NCBI GenBank assembly: GCA_024123955.1
Contig: CP099652.1
Coordinates: 372,001-436,000 of the forward strand
DNA length: 64,000 bases
From: Oxalobacteraceae bacterium OTU3CINTB1
Lineage (GTDB): Bacteria; Pseudomonadota; Gammaproteobacteria; Burkholderiales; Burkholderiaceae_D
Reading direction: 5' to 3'
Below the pieces are notes generated by a model, which made no database searches, was not told the DNA's origin, and saw nothing but the letters and a program-made list of their open reading frames with translations. Every line of letters begins with the position of its first letter. Position 1 is the first letter of the stretch. Positions 46,147-54,565 of this stretch are shown one piece after another. A program made the position numbers and the translations under genes.

Positions 46147-46853
46147 TGACGGCCGCCCTGCAAATCTCCAACCTGCAAACCTGGTACGGCGAATCGCACA
46201 TCCTGCACGACGTCAACCTGACGGTGCAGCCTGGCGAAGTGGTCACACTGCTGGGCCGCAACGGCGCCGGCCGCACCACCACCTTGCGCGCCGTGATGGG
46301 ACTGACCGGCGCGCGCAAGGGCTCGATCAAGATCAACGGTGTCGAGGCGATCGGTTTGCCGACGCACAAAATCGCCCACCTTGGCGTTGGTTACTGCCCC
46401 GAGGAGCGTGGCATTTTCGCCTCGCTGTCGACCGAGGAAAACCTGCTGCTGCCGCCGCAGTTGTCGACCGGCGAGAAGGGGATGTCGATCAAGGAAATCT
46501 ACACGATGTTTCCCAACCTGGAAGAGCGCAAGCACAGCCAGGGAACCCGCCTGTCGGGAGGCGAGCAGCAGATGCTGGCGGTGGCGCGCATCCTGCGCAC
46601 CGGCGCGCGCCTGTTGCTGCTCGATGAAATTTCGGAGGGCCTGGCGCCCGTCATCGTGCAAGGCCTGGCGCGCATGATCACCACCCTGAAATCGAAGGGC
46701 TACACCATCGTCATGGTGGAACAGAATTTCCGGTTCGCCGCGCCGCTGGCGGATCGGTTTTATGTGATGGAACACGGGCAGATCGTCGAGACCTTTGTTT
46801 CATCGGAACTGAGCGACAAGATGCCGGTGCTGACCGAGCTGCTTGGCGTGTAG
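46146..46853 (+). CDS. livF: branched-chain-type ABC transporter ATPase (LivF-like) with Arg in Walker A
   Basis: 235 residues. LivF-type ATPase: LQTWYGESHILHDVNLTVQP, Q-loop region GVGYCPEERGIFASLSTEEN, signature RLSGGEQQMLAVARILRTGA and Walker B LLLLDEISEGLAPVIV. Walker A reads G37-R-N-G-A-G-R43-T-T: the invariant Lys that contacts the ATP phosphates is an Arg, encoded CGC. The other nucleotide-binding residues are normal, so the change may be an accepted variant of this subfamily or may make the site weak. The partner LivG keeps its Lys. Confidence 0.92.
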   Translation: MTAALQISNLQTWYGESHILHDVNLTVQPGEVVTLLGRNGAGRTTTLRAVMGLTGARKGSIKINGVEAIGLPTHKIAHLGVGYCPEERGIFASLSTEENLLLPPQLSTGEKGMSIKEIYTMFPNLEERKHSQGTRLSGGEQQMLAVARILRTGARLLLLDEISEGLAPVIVQGLARMITTLKSKGYTIVMVEQNFRFAAPLADRFYVMEHGQIVETFVSSELSDKMPVLTELLGV

Positions 46854-46916
46854 ATATTTACTTCATCGTTCTGTGACCATACAAATCTAAATCACGACTA
46901 TTCGAACGGAGACAAA

Positions 46917-48125
46917 ATGAAACTCAAAGCTATCACCATTGCCGCCACTGCCATCTGCGCGCTGGGGCTGTCCTTCGCCGCGCAAGCGCAAGTGTCCGGC
47001 GACACCATCAAGATCGGCATGATCACCGACATGTCCGGCCTGTACACGGATATCGACGGCGCCGGCGGCGCCGAGGCGATCAAAATGGCGATCGCGGACG
47101 CCGGCGTTGTCATCGCCGGCAAGAAGGTGGAGTTCATCTCCGCCGACCACCAGAACAAGGCCGACATCGCCGCCTCCAAGGCGCGCGAATGGTTCGACCA
47201 GCAGGGCGTCGACATGCTGATCGGCGGCACCAACTCCGGCGCCAACCTGGCCATGGCCAAGGTCGCCGCGGAAAAGAAAAAGGTCTTTATCTCGATCGGC
47301 GCCGGCTCGGCCCGCCTGACCAACGAGGAGTGCACGCCTTACACCGTGCACTACGCCTACGACACCATCGCGCTGGCGCGCGGCACCGGCGGGGCCATCG
47401 TCAAGCAGGGCGGCAAGAGCTGGTACTTCATGACCGCCGACTATGCGTTCGGCCAGTCGCTGGAGAAGGACACGGCCGATGTGGTCAAGGCCGCCGGCGG
47501 CAAGGTGATGGGTTCGGTCAAACATCCATTGTCGGCGTCGGACTTCTCGTCCTTCCTGCTGCAGGCGCAGTCGTCGGGCGCGCAGATCCTCGGCCTGGCC
47601 AACGCCGGCGGCGACGCGATCAACTCGATCAAGGCCGCCAACGAGTTCGGCATCACCAAGAAGATGAAACTGGCCGGCTTGCTGATCTTCATTAACGACA
47701 TCCACTCGCTGGGCCTGAACCTGACGCAGGGCATGTACCTGACCGACGGCTGGTACTGGGACCAGAACCAGGAAACGCGCGATTGGTCGAAGCGCTACTT
47801 CGCCAAGATGAAGAAGTCGCCGTCGATGCTGCAGGCGGCCGACTACTCGGCCGCCGCCAACTACCTGAAAGCGGTCAAGGCCGTGGGTACCGACGACGCC
47901 GACAAAGTCATGGCCCATCTGAAGGCCAACAAGATCAACGACATGTTCACCAAAAACGGCGTGATCCGTCCGGACGGCCGGATGGTCCACGACATGTACC
48001 TGATGGAAGTGAAGAAGCCTTCGGAATCGAAATATCCTTGGGATTACTACAAGGTCGTGGCCACCATTCCGGGCGACCAGGCGTACGCCACCAAGGCCGA
48101 AACCAAATGCAGCCTGTGGAAATAA
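46917..48125 (+). CDS. ABC transporter substrate-binding protein (branched-chain/HAAT type)
   Basis: 402 residues. Signal peptide (AITIAATAICALGLSFAAQA), then VSGDTIKIGMITDMSGLYTD, the opening of the type I periplasmic binding fold. GTNSGANLAMAKVAAEKKKV and ADYAFGQSLEKDTADVVKAA are family landmarks. Its closest group is annotated for amino acids, urea-like amides or aromatic acids; the GMC oxidoreductase upstream hints at an alcohol- or acid-derived substrate. The start follows GGAGACAAA. In the operon with livFG and the permeases. Confidence 0.92.
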   Translation: MKLKAITIAATAICALGLSFAAQAQVSGDTIKIGMITDMSGLYTDIDGAGGAEAIKMAIADAGVVIAGKKVEFISADHQNKADIAASKAREWFDQQGVDMLIGGTNSGANLAMAKVAAEKKKVFISIGAGSARLTNEECTPYTVHYAYDTIALARGTGGAIVKQGGKSWYFMTADYAFGQSLEKDTADVVKAAGGKVMGSVKHPLSASDFSSFLLQAQSSGAQILGLANAGGDAINSIKAANEFGITKKMKLAGLLIFINDIHSLGLNLTQGMYLTDGWYWDQNQETRDWSKRYFAKMKKSPSMLQAADYSAAANYLKAVKAVGTDDADKVMAHLKANKINDMFTKNGVIRPDGRMVHDMYLMEVKKPSESKYPWDYYKVVATIPGDQAYATKAETKCSLWK

Positions 48126-48265
48126 GCTGAGTTGTGCACAGGGCCGGCGCGGCGCCACTCCGCGTGGCGTGGCGCCGGTCCGTTCCTTGTGTTTGCCTTT
48201 GTTCTTGTCTTTGTCCTCTTATTCCGCCTCGCCGTCCGGCCAGGTGCTCTTTAGACTGTGATCTC

Positions 48266-49150
48266 ATGGAAATTTTCGGCTATCCCTTGAGCGTATGGAT
48301 GAGCCAGCTGCTGCTGGGGCTGGTGAACGGCTCGTTCTACGCGATGCTGTCACTCGGCCTGGCCGTCATCTTTGGCCTTCTCAACGTGATTAACTTTTCC
48401 CACGGCGCCCTGTACATGATGGGCGCGTTCGTGGCTTGGATGGGGATGACTTATTTTGGTCTGAACTACTGGACCATGCTGCTGCTGGCGCCGCTGATCA
48501 TCGGCGTGTTCGGCATCGTTATCGAAAAAACCATGCTGCGCCATCTGTACAAGCTCGACCATCTGTATGGCTTGCTGCTGACCTTCGGCATCACCTTGCT
48601 GGTGGAAGGCGTGTTCCGCTCCTTCTACGGCGTCTCGGGCCAACCGTTCCAGGTGCCCGATGCGCTGGCCGGCGCGACCGATCTCGGTTTTATGGTGATG
48701 CCGAATTACCGCGCCTGGGTGGTGGTGGCGTCCGTAGTGGTCTGCCTGGCCACCTGGTACGTCATCGAAAAGACCAAACTTGGCGCCTATTTGCGCGCCG
48801 GCACCGAGAATCCGAAGCTGGTGGAGGCGTTCGGCATCAACGTTCCGCTGATGGTCACGCTCACCTATGGCTTCGGCGTCGCTTTGGCGGGCTTTGCAGG
48901 GGTGCTGGCGGCCCCGATCATCCAGGTGCAGCCCCTGATGGGTCAGAACCTGATTATCGTCGTATTCGCCGTTGTGGTGATCGGGGGCATGGGGTCGATC
49001 ATGGGTTCGATCCTCACCGGCCTGGGCCTGGGGGTGATCGAGGGCTTGACCAAGGTTGTGTACGCGCCGTTTTCATCGACGGTGGTGTTTCTCGTGATGG
49101 TCGTCGTGCTGCTGATCCGTCCCGCTGGCTTGTTCGGTAAAGAAAAATAG
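48266..49150 (+). CDS. livH: branched-chain-type ABC permease (LivH-like)
   Basis: 294 residues from the ATG at 48266 (MEIFGYPLSVWMSQLLLGLV). About eight hydrophobic segments and the LivH landmarks NGSFYAMLSLGLAVIFGLLN VINFSHGALYM and FVVVVIGGMGSIMG-type loop (VFAVVVIGGMGSIMGSILTG). Inner-membrane pore subunit. The interval 48126-48265 before it has no gene and contains a GC-rich palindrome-like stretch near 48140-48180. Confidence 0.92.
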   Translation: MEIFGYPLSVWMSQLLLGLVNGSFYAMLSLGLAVIFGLLNVINFSHGALYMMGAFVAWMGMTYFGLNYWTMLLLAPLIIGVFGIVIEKTMLRHLYKLDHLYGLLLTFGITLLVEGVFRSFYGVSGQPFQVPDALAGATDLGFMVMPNYRAWVVVASVVVCLATWYVIEKTKLGAYLRAGTENPKLVEAFGINVPLMVTLTYGFGVALAGFAGVLAAPIIQVQPLMGQNLIIVVFAVVVIGGMGSIMGSILTGLGLGVIEGLTKVVYAPFSSTVVFLVMVVVLLIRPAGLFGKEK

Positions 49151-49159
49151 GAGGGGACG

Positions 49160-50134
49160 ATGGACAAGAAAATTGGTTATACGATCGCATTGGCGATCGC
49201 CCTCGCGGCGCCGTTTGTCGGCTACCCGGTGTTCCTCGCAAAACTGCTGTGCTTTGTGCTGTTCGCCTGCGCCTTTAACTTGCTGATCGGCTTCACCGGC
49301 CTGCTGTCGTTCGGCCATGCGGCCTTCTTCGGCGGCGCCGGCTATGTGGCCGGCAACGCGCTCAAGGTCTGGGGTTTGCCGACCGAGCTCGGCATCCTGG
49401 CCGGCGTCGTCGGCGCCGCCTTGCTGGGCTTGGTGATGGGCGGGCTGGCGATCCGCCGCCAGGGCATCTACTTCTCGATGATCACCCTGGCGCTGGCGCA
49501 GATGGTGTTCTTCGGCGCCCTCAGCGCCGGCGAGTTCACCGGCGGCGAGGACGGCCTGCAAGGTGTTCCACGTGGAAAGCTGCTCGGCGTGGTCGACCTG
49601 TCCAACGACACCGCGCTGTACTTCTTCGTGCTGGCCATCGCCGTGCTGGCGTTCGCGCTGATCGTACGCATCGTCCACTCGCCGTTCGGCCAGGTGCTCA
49701 AGGCGATCAAGGAGAACGAACCGCGCGCCGTCTCGCTGGGCTACGACGTCGACAAGTACAAGCTGCTGGCCTTCGTGCTGTCGGCCGCGCTGGCGGGCTT
49801 GGCGGGCTCCACCAAGGTGCTGGTGCAGGGCTTCGAGACCCTGACCGACGTCCACTGGACCATGTCGGGCCTGGTGATCCTGATGACCCTGGTGGGCGGC
49901 ATGGGCACCCTGGCCGGTCCGATCCTCGGCGCGGTGATCATTATCATGCTGGAGAACAAACTGGGCGACTGGGGCATCTACCTGACCCGGGTCACCGGCA
50001 TCGAATGGTTCAACACCATCGGCGAAGCCGTCACCATGGTGATCGGCCTGATCTTCATCGTTTGCGTGTTGTTATTCCGCCGCGGAATCATCGGCGAAAT
50101 CGTCGCCAAGCTCGGCAATAAGAAGCCTGCATGA
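49160..50134 (+). CDS. livM: branched-chain-type ABC permease (LivM-like)
   Basis: 324 residues, about nine hydrophobic segments. LivM landmarks: NLLIGFTGLLSFGHAAFFGG, QGIYFSMITLALAQM, the EAA-like loop GQVLKAIKENEPRAVSLGYD and GGMGTLAGPILGAVIIIMLE. Second pore subunit. Nine bases after livH with GAGGGG as ribosome site. A strong terminator follows at 50144, closing the operon. A parS-like sequence lies inside the gene at 49564-49579. Confidence 0.93.
   Translation: MDKKIGYTIALAIALAAPFVGYPVFLAKLLCFVLFACAFNLLIGFTGLLSFGHAAFFGGAGYVAGNALKVWGLPTELGILAGVVGAALLGLVMGGLAIRRQGIYFSMITLALAQMVFFGALSAGEFTGGEDGLQGVPRGKLLGVVDLSNDTALYFFVLAIAVLAFALIVRIVHSPFGQVLKAIKENEPRAVSLGYDVDKYKLLAFVLSAALAGLAGSTKVLVQGFETLTDVHWTMSGLVILMTLVGGMGTLAGPILGAVIIIMLENKLGDWGIYLTRVTGIEWFNTIGEAVTMVIGLIFIVCVLLFRRGIIGEIVAKLGNKKPA
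49564..49579. other. parS-like site inside livM
   Basis: TGTTCCACGTGGAAAG matches 14 of 16 bases of the palindrome TGTTCCACGTGGAACA. It lies about 5 kb from the stronger twin parS sites. Confidence 0.45.
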
Positions 50135-50143
50135 TCTAGCACA

Positions 50144-50173
50144 GACGCCGGGCGTTCTGCCCGGCGTCCTTTT
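50144..50173 (+). terminator. intrinsic terminator after livM
   Basis: GACGCCGGGC (50144-50153) and GCCCGGCGTC (50159-50168), a perfect 10-bp stem with loop GTTCT, then CTTTT. Confidence 0.92.
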
Positions 50174-50264
50174 CAAATCGAGAGTAAATTTTTTTATCCG
50201 GCCTTGGGCTGGATTGGGGGTAGTCCGTCTGTTGCTTTGAGTCTTACTGGAAGAAGAGGATGAC

Positions 50265-52322
50265 ATGCATACCAAGAAAATCACGCTGGCGCTGGCCGGC
50301 ATCGCACTGACCGCTTGTGGCCATCACCACGATGAGCCCGAAATCATCAATGAACGTCCGAGTTTTCTCGGCACCATCACCGCCAAAACCTACGACGGCG
50401 TCAGCGACGATTTGCTGACCGCCGGCCTGGGGGCGACCGGTCTTGCCGGCGCGCTGTCAGCTTACGCCGACCCCTTGAACCCGACCCCGGCGGAATTGCG
50501 CCGCAATGCCATCTACGCCAATTACAGGGCCATCCAGGACATCAGCTCGGCCGCCGGTTACGGCAGGCTGTACGGCCCGAATGTCGACGTCAGCGGCAAC
50601 CCGACGACGGGCGAGGGCAAGATCGCCGGCAGCGAGTTCATCGCCTACGCGGACGACGGCACCGGCAGCAAGAATGTCACGCTGATGGTGCAAATACCGG
50701 CCAGCTTCGACGCCAACAATCCCTGCATCATCACGGGCGCGTCGAGCGGCTCGCGCGGCGTCTACGGCGCCATCGGCACGTCCGGCGAGTGGGGCCTGAA
50801 GAACAAGTGCGCGGTCGCCTATAGCGACAAGGGGTCCGGCACCGGCCTCTACACCTTCGATGACGACAGCGTGAACCTGCAGAACGGCGCGCGGGCGCCG
50901 CGCACGGCCGCCGCCAGGAACTCCAACTTCACGCCGATATTGAGTGACGCGGACCGCGCCGCCTTTGCCGCTTCCAAGCCCGGCCGCATCGCCTTCAAGC
51001 ACGCCCACTCGCAACAGAATCCGGAAAAGGATTGGGGCAACCACACGTTGCAGGCAGTCGAATTCGCGTTCTACATGCTCAACGAGCAATACGGCCGCTA
51101 CGCGCGGGACAACACGCACCACGTGGTGCGCTTCACGCCGACCAACACCATTACGATCGGCTCCAGCATCTCCAATGGGGCCGCCTCGGCCTTGCTGGCG
51201 GCCGAGCAGGATACGAAGGGCCTGATCGACGGCGTGGCCGCCAACGAGCCGCAAATCCAGCCGCGCACCGCCACCGGGTACTCGATCCGCCAGAACGGCG
51301 TGCCGGTGGCGGGGCAGGGCAAGTGGCTGATCGATTACTCCACCTACGCCGCGCTGTACCAGCCGTGCATCGCCTCCACGGCGGCGGCGCCCGGCCGCTG
51401 CACGGCGCTGGTGGCCAAGGGCTTGCTGACCGGAGCGGATCTCGCTGCGCAGCAAGAGGATGCGCGCGCGCGGTTGAGGGCATACGGCTGGCTGCCGGAT
51501 TCCGACGTGCTGCAGGCCTCGCACGCGCTGACCACGGTGCTGGTCGCCGTGACCTACGCCAATGCCTACGGCCGCTTCTCGGTGACCGACCAGCTGTGCG
51601 GATTTACGTTTGCCCCGACCGATGCGGCCGGCTCGCCGGTGCCGTTCACGCCGGCGCAGCGCGCCGCCAGCTTCGCCACGCAGAACGGCATCATCGGCAC
51701 GCCGGTCTACGAGGCGTCGGTGGGCGGACCGAAGGCGTACAACGTCGGCGTCTCGCCAAGCACCAATCTGGCCGACCAGTCGCTTGACGGTTTCCTGTGC
51801 CTGCGCGCATTGGCGACCGGCATCGATCCTGTCAACGGCAACGCGCTGACCGGCACCTTGGCCGAGCAGAGCGCGCGCGTGCGCTCAGGCGCCGCCGAGG
51901 TGCTGGCGACCGGCAATCTGCATGGCAAGCCGGCGATCATCGCGGCGGGCCGTAGCGACACGCTGATGGTGGTGAACTTCAACTCTCGCGCGTATCTGGG
52001 CTTGAATGCGCTGACCGAGGGGCCCGCCAGCAAACTACGCTACATCGAGGTGTTGAACGCCAACCACTTCGACACCTTCACCAGCGTCTTCCCGCAGAAC
52101 ATCGTGCCGTTGCATATCTACCTGTTCCGCGCGCTGGACGCGATGATGGCCCACCTGCGCAACCCGAACGTACCTTTGCCGCCGTCGCAGGTGGTGCGCA
52201 CGGTGACGCGGCCGGACGCGGCGACGCCGATGACCGTGGCCAATCTGCCGCCCTTCGTGCAAGCGCCCGCGCCGGGCAACCTGATCAACGTGAGCGGCAC
52301 GACGGTGGATGTCCCGCAGTAA
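50265..52322 (+). CDS. D-(-)-3-hydroxybutyrate oligomer hydrolase
   Basis: 685 residues. Cleaves 3-hydroxybutyrate dimers and trimers from polyhydroxybutyrate breakdown. N-terminal lipoprotein-like signal with LTACGHHH, so probably exported and lipid-anchored. The family core is recognisable: ERPSFLGTITAKTYDGVSDD LLTAGLG, RRNAIYANYRA, and the active-site serine stretch ITIGSSISNGAASALLAAEQ (GSSISNG as a variant lipase box). Further conserved segments include ANEPQIQP and the late VLNANHFDTF with the likely catalytic His. Its place between a transporter and a dehydrogenase suggests local use of hydroxy acids. Confidence 0.88.
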   Translation: MHTKKITLALAGIALTACGHHHDEPEIINERPSFLGTITAKTYDGVSDDLLTAGLGATGLAGALSAYADPLNPTPAELRRNAIYANYRAIQDISSAAGYGRLYGPNVDVSGNPTTGEGKIAGSEFIAYADDGTGSKNVTLMVQIPASFDANNPCIITGASSGSRGVYGAIGTSGEWGLKNKCAVAYSDKGSGTGLYTFDDDSVNLQNGARAPRTAAARNSNFTPILSDADRAAFAASKPGRIAFKHAHSQQNPEKDWGNHTLQAVEFAFYMLNEQYGRYARDNTHHVVRFTPTNTITIGSSISNGAASALLAAEQDTKGLIDGVAANEPQIQPRTATGYSIRQNGVPVAGQGKWLIDYSTYAALYQPCIASTAAAPGRCTALVAKGLLTGADLAAQQEDARARLRAYGWLPDSDVLQASHALTTVLVAVTYANAYGRFSVTDQLCGFTFAPTDAAGSPVPFTPAQRAASFATQNGIIGTPVYEASVGGPKAYNVGVSPSTNLADQSLDGFLCLRALATGIDPVNGNALTGTLAEQSARVRSGAAEVLATGNLHGKPAIIAAGRSDTLMVVNFNSRAYLGLNALTEGPASKLRYIEVLNANHFDTFTSVFPQNIVPLHIYLFRALDAMMAHLRNPNVPLPPSQVVRTVTRPDAATPMTVANLPPFVQAPAPGNLINVSGTTVDVPQ

Positions 52323-52346
52323 GGTTGATGTTGAAAGCGGCGGCGT

Positions 52347-53513
52347 TCACAACGCTGCCGCGTAAATCGCCCTCGCGTCGTCGCGCGTGACGGTGCGGGG
52401 GTTGTTCCCCAGAAGACGGGTCTGGAGCATGGCGTCATCCGCCAATTGATCCAGATCCGTTTCTTTTATGCCGACCTGCTGCAAGGTCCGCTCTATCCCC
52501 GTGATGGTCGCTATTTGTTGCATGGCAACAACCAGGGCTTCCGCGCGCGCCTCGACACCGCCGCTTGCTTCCGGCACGACGATCTCCGCCAACTCCGCAT
52601 ACAGGCCGGCCGCCGCCGGCAGGTTGAAGCGCAGCACGTGCGGTAGCACCAGCGAATTCGACAAGCCATGTGGCACGTGGAACGTGCCGCCGATCGGGTA
52701 GGCGAGGGCATGCACCGCCGCCACCGGGGCATTGGAGAAGGCCTGTCCCGCCAGCATCGCGCCGAGCAGCATGGCCTGACGCGCGGCCAGGTTGCGGCCG
52801 TTCTCGCACGCGGGGATCAGGTTGGCCGACAGCAGACCCAGCGCCTTGCGCGCCAGGATGTCGGACAGCGGATTCTTTTTTTGGCGGCTGGTGTAGGCCT
52901 CGATCGCGTGGACCATGGCGTCGATGCCTGTCGCGGCTGTGACCTGCGGCGGCAAGCCGAGGGTCAGCTCGGCGTCCAGCAACGCCATGTCCGCGTACAG
53001 CTGTGGCGCGACCACGCCCATCTTGGTGGTCGCGCCGGTCGTGACGATGGCGATGTTGGTGACCTCGGAACCGGTGCCTGCGGTGGTGGGGATTTGCACC
53101 AGCGGCAGCCGATTGCCCTTGACGTTGCCGATTCCGTAGATGGCGCCGATCTGCTGCTCGCTGCTGGCCAGTACGGCGATCAGTTTGGCGACGTCCATCG
53201 AGCTGCCACCTCCCAGGCCGATGACGATGTCGCTACGGTGTTGGCGTGCTGCGGCCACCGCTTCCAGCACGATCTGCTCCGGCGGATCGGCGACGACGTT
53301 GGAGTAGATGCTGACGTCGATGCCGGCGGTTCGCATGCTGGCGGCCGGTGCGTCGACCAATCCCGTCTTGAGGAAGCCGGGATCGGTGACGAGCAGGGCG
53401 CGTCGGACGTTCGGGAAGCGTTGGGCGATGTGCTCGCCCAGTCTGTTTGCGGCGCCCAGTTCGGAGACGATGTGGGCGACGGTGCTGAAGGTGAATGATG
53501 GGAAATCGTTCAT
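52347..53513 (-). CDS. iron-containing alcohol dehydrogenase
   Basis: 388 residues from the ATG at 53513 (MNDFPSFTFSTVAHIVSELG). Type III dehydrogenase: NAD loop IGLGGGSSMDVAKLIAVLAS, TAGTGSEVTNIAIVT, and metal ligands in TGIDAMVHAIEAYTS (Asp, His) and HALAYPIGGTFHVPHGLSNS (two His). It interconverts an alcohol and an aldehyde or ketone. It is convergent with the 3HB oligomer hydrolase with 24 bases between. Its promoter region carries TTTCACGTGAAA at 53538-53549. Confidence 0.9.
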   Translation of the reverse strand: MNDFPSFTFSTVAHIVSELGAANRLGEHIAQRFPNVRRALLVTDPGFLKTGLVDAPAASMRTAGIDVSIYSNVVADPPEQIVLEAVAAARQHRSDIVIGLGGGSSMDVAKLIAVLASSEQQIGAIYGIGNVKGNRLPLVQIPTTAGTGSEVTNIAIVTTGATTKMGVVAPQLYADMALLDAELTLGLPPQVTAATGIDAMVHAIEAYTSRQKKNPLSDILARKALGLLSANLIPACENGRNLAARQAMLLGAMLAGQAFSNAPVAAVHALAYPIGGTFHVPHGLSNSLVLPHVLRFNLPAAAGLYAELAEIVVPEASGGVEARAEALVVAMQQIATITGIERTLQQVGIKETDLDQLADDAMLQTRLLGNNPRTVTRDDARAIYAAAL

Positions 53514-53635
53514 GGCTGTGGTCCGTGATGTCGTGGATTTCACGTGAAAGCTTACAGGAAGGCGGAAGGGGAGCGTCAGGTGCCCTGCTAATTTCTTCCG
53601 TACAATATGGCTTTTGCCAGTCGGGGTAGCGGGTC

Positions 53636-54400
53636 ATGGTCGAGTATGCAGTGTTGGGTGTGGCGGCGTTCAGCGCCGGTTTGGTGGATGCGGTGGTCGG
53701 GGGCGGGGGACTGATACAGCTGCCGGCGATGTTTTCGATATTTCCCAACATGGCGCCGGCCACGATCATCGGTACCAACAAGCTGGCCAGCATTGCCGGC
53801 ACCAGCGTCGCGGCGGTCAGCTACGCGCGCCGTGTCGCCATCGCCTGGACGGTCGCCGCCCCGGCCGCTTTCGCCGCGTTGATCTTCTCCTTCTTCGGCG
53901 CCTACACCGTCACCAAGGTTTCGCCCGACTTTTTCCGGACTGTCCTGCCGATCGTGCTGGTCGCTGTGGCCATCTACACCTTCGCCAAAAAGGACTTCGG
54001 CAGCGTACACGCCCCACTTCACACCGGTCGAAAGGAGCAGACGCTGGCGCTGCTCATCGGTTCGGGCATCGGCTTCTACGACGGCTTCTTCGGGCCCGGC
54101 ACGGGCAGCTTCCTGGTGTTCCTGTTCGTGCGGATATTCGGCTTCGACTTCTTGGGCGCGTCGGCCGTAGCCAAGGTTGTCAACGTTGCCTGCAACCTGT
54201 CGGCGCTGGTCTGGTTCGGCTACAGCGGCCACCTGATTTGGCAGCTCGGCGCCATGATGGCTGTCTGCCAGATCGCCGGCTCGATCATCGGCACGGCACT
54301 GGCGATGAAACATGGCAGTGGCTTTGTACGCAAATTGTTCCTGGTTGTAGTGTCCATATTGATCGTCAAGACGGGATATGACGCCTGGATCCGTTGGTAG
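53636..54400 (+). CDS. TSUP family permease (TauE/SafE-like)
   Basis: 254 residues with about seven hydrophobic segments in two related halves. GLVDAVVGGGGLIQLPAMFS and GIGFYDGFFGPGTGSFLVFL are the two family hairpins. Members move sulfite, sulfoacetate or other organosulfur anions across the inner membrane. No sulfur-metabolism genes are near, so the substrate is open. Divergent from the alcohol dehydrogenase. Terminated by the hairpin at 54425 between the two parS sites. Confidence 0.9.
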   Translation: MVEYAVLGVAAFSAGLVDAVVGGGGLIQLPAMFSIFPNMAPATIIGTNKLASIAGTSVAAVSYARRVAIAWTVAAPAAFAALIFSFFGAYTVTKVSPDFFRTVLPIVLVAVAIYTFAKKDFGSVHAPLHTGRKEQTLALLIGSGIGFYDGFFGPGTGSFLVFLFVRIFGFDFLGASAVAKVVNVACNLSALVWFGYSGHLIWQLGAMMAVCQIAGSIIGTALAMKHGSGFVRKLFLVVVSILIVKTGYDAWIRW

Positions 54401-54402
54401 AT

Positions 54403-54418
54403 TGTTTCACGTGGAACC
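54403..54418. other. parS: parS site 1
   Basis: TGTTTCACGTGGAACC, 15 of 16 bases of the site below. It begins three bases after the TSUP stop. Confidence 0.8.
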
Positions 54419-54424
54419 AAAAAG

Positions 54425-54445
54425 GGACGCTTCGGCGTCCTTTTT
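54425..54445. terminator. terminator between the twin parS sites
   Basis: GGACGC and GCGTCC with the stable loop TTCG, preceded by AAAAAG and followed by TTTTT, so it can work in both directions. Confidence 0.9.
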
Positions 54446-54449
54446 CCAT

Positions 54450-54465
54450 TGTTTCACGTGGAACA
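54450..54465. other. parS: parS site 2
   Basis: TGTTTCACGTGGAACA, one base from either perfect palindrome form (TGTTTCACGTGAAACA or TGTTCCACGTGGAACA). Binding site of ParB, encoded 3.6 kb downstream. Two sites 47 bp apart around a terminator, upstream of mnmG. Confidence 0.9.
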
Positions 54466-54565
54466 ATGAAGCCGACAACACTAAAATATTTTGCCTAAAA
54501 AAGTCGCAGCTCGCAAAAGACTTTATAATCGATGCTTAATCCCTTCGCATTTACCCAATTCCATC

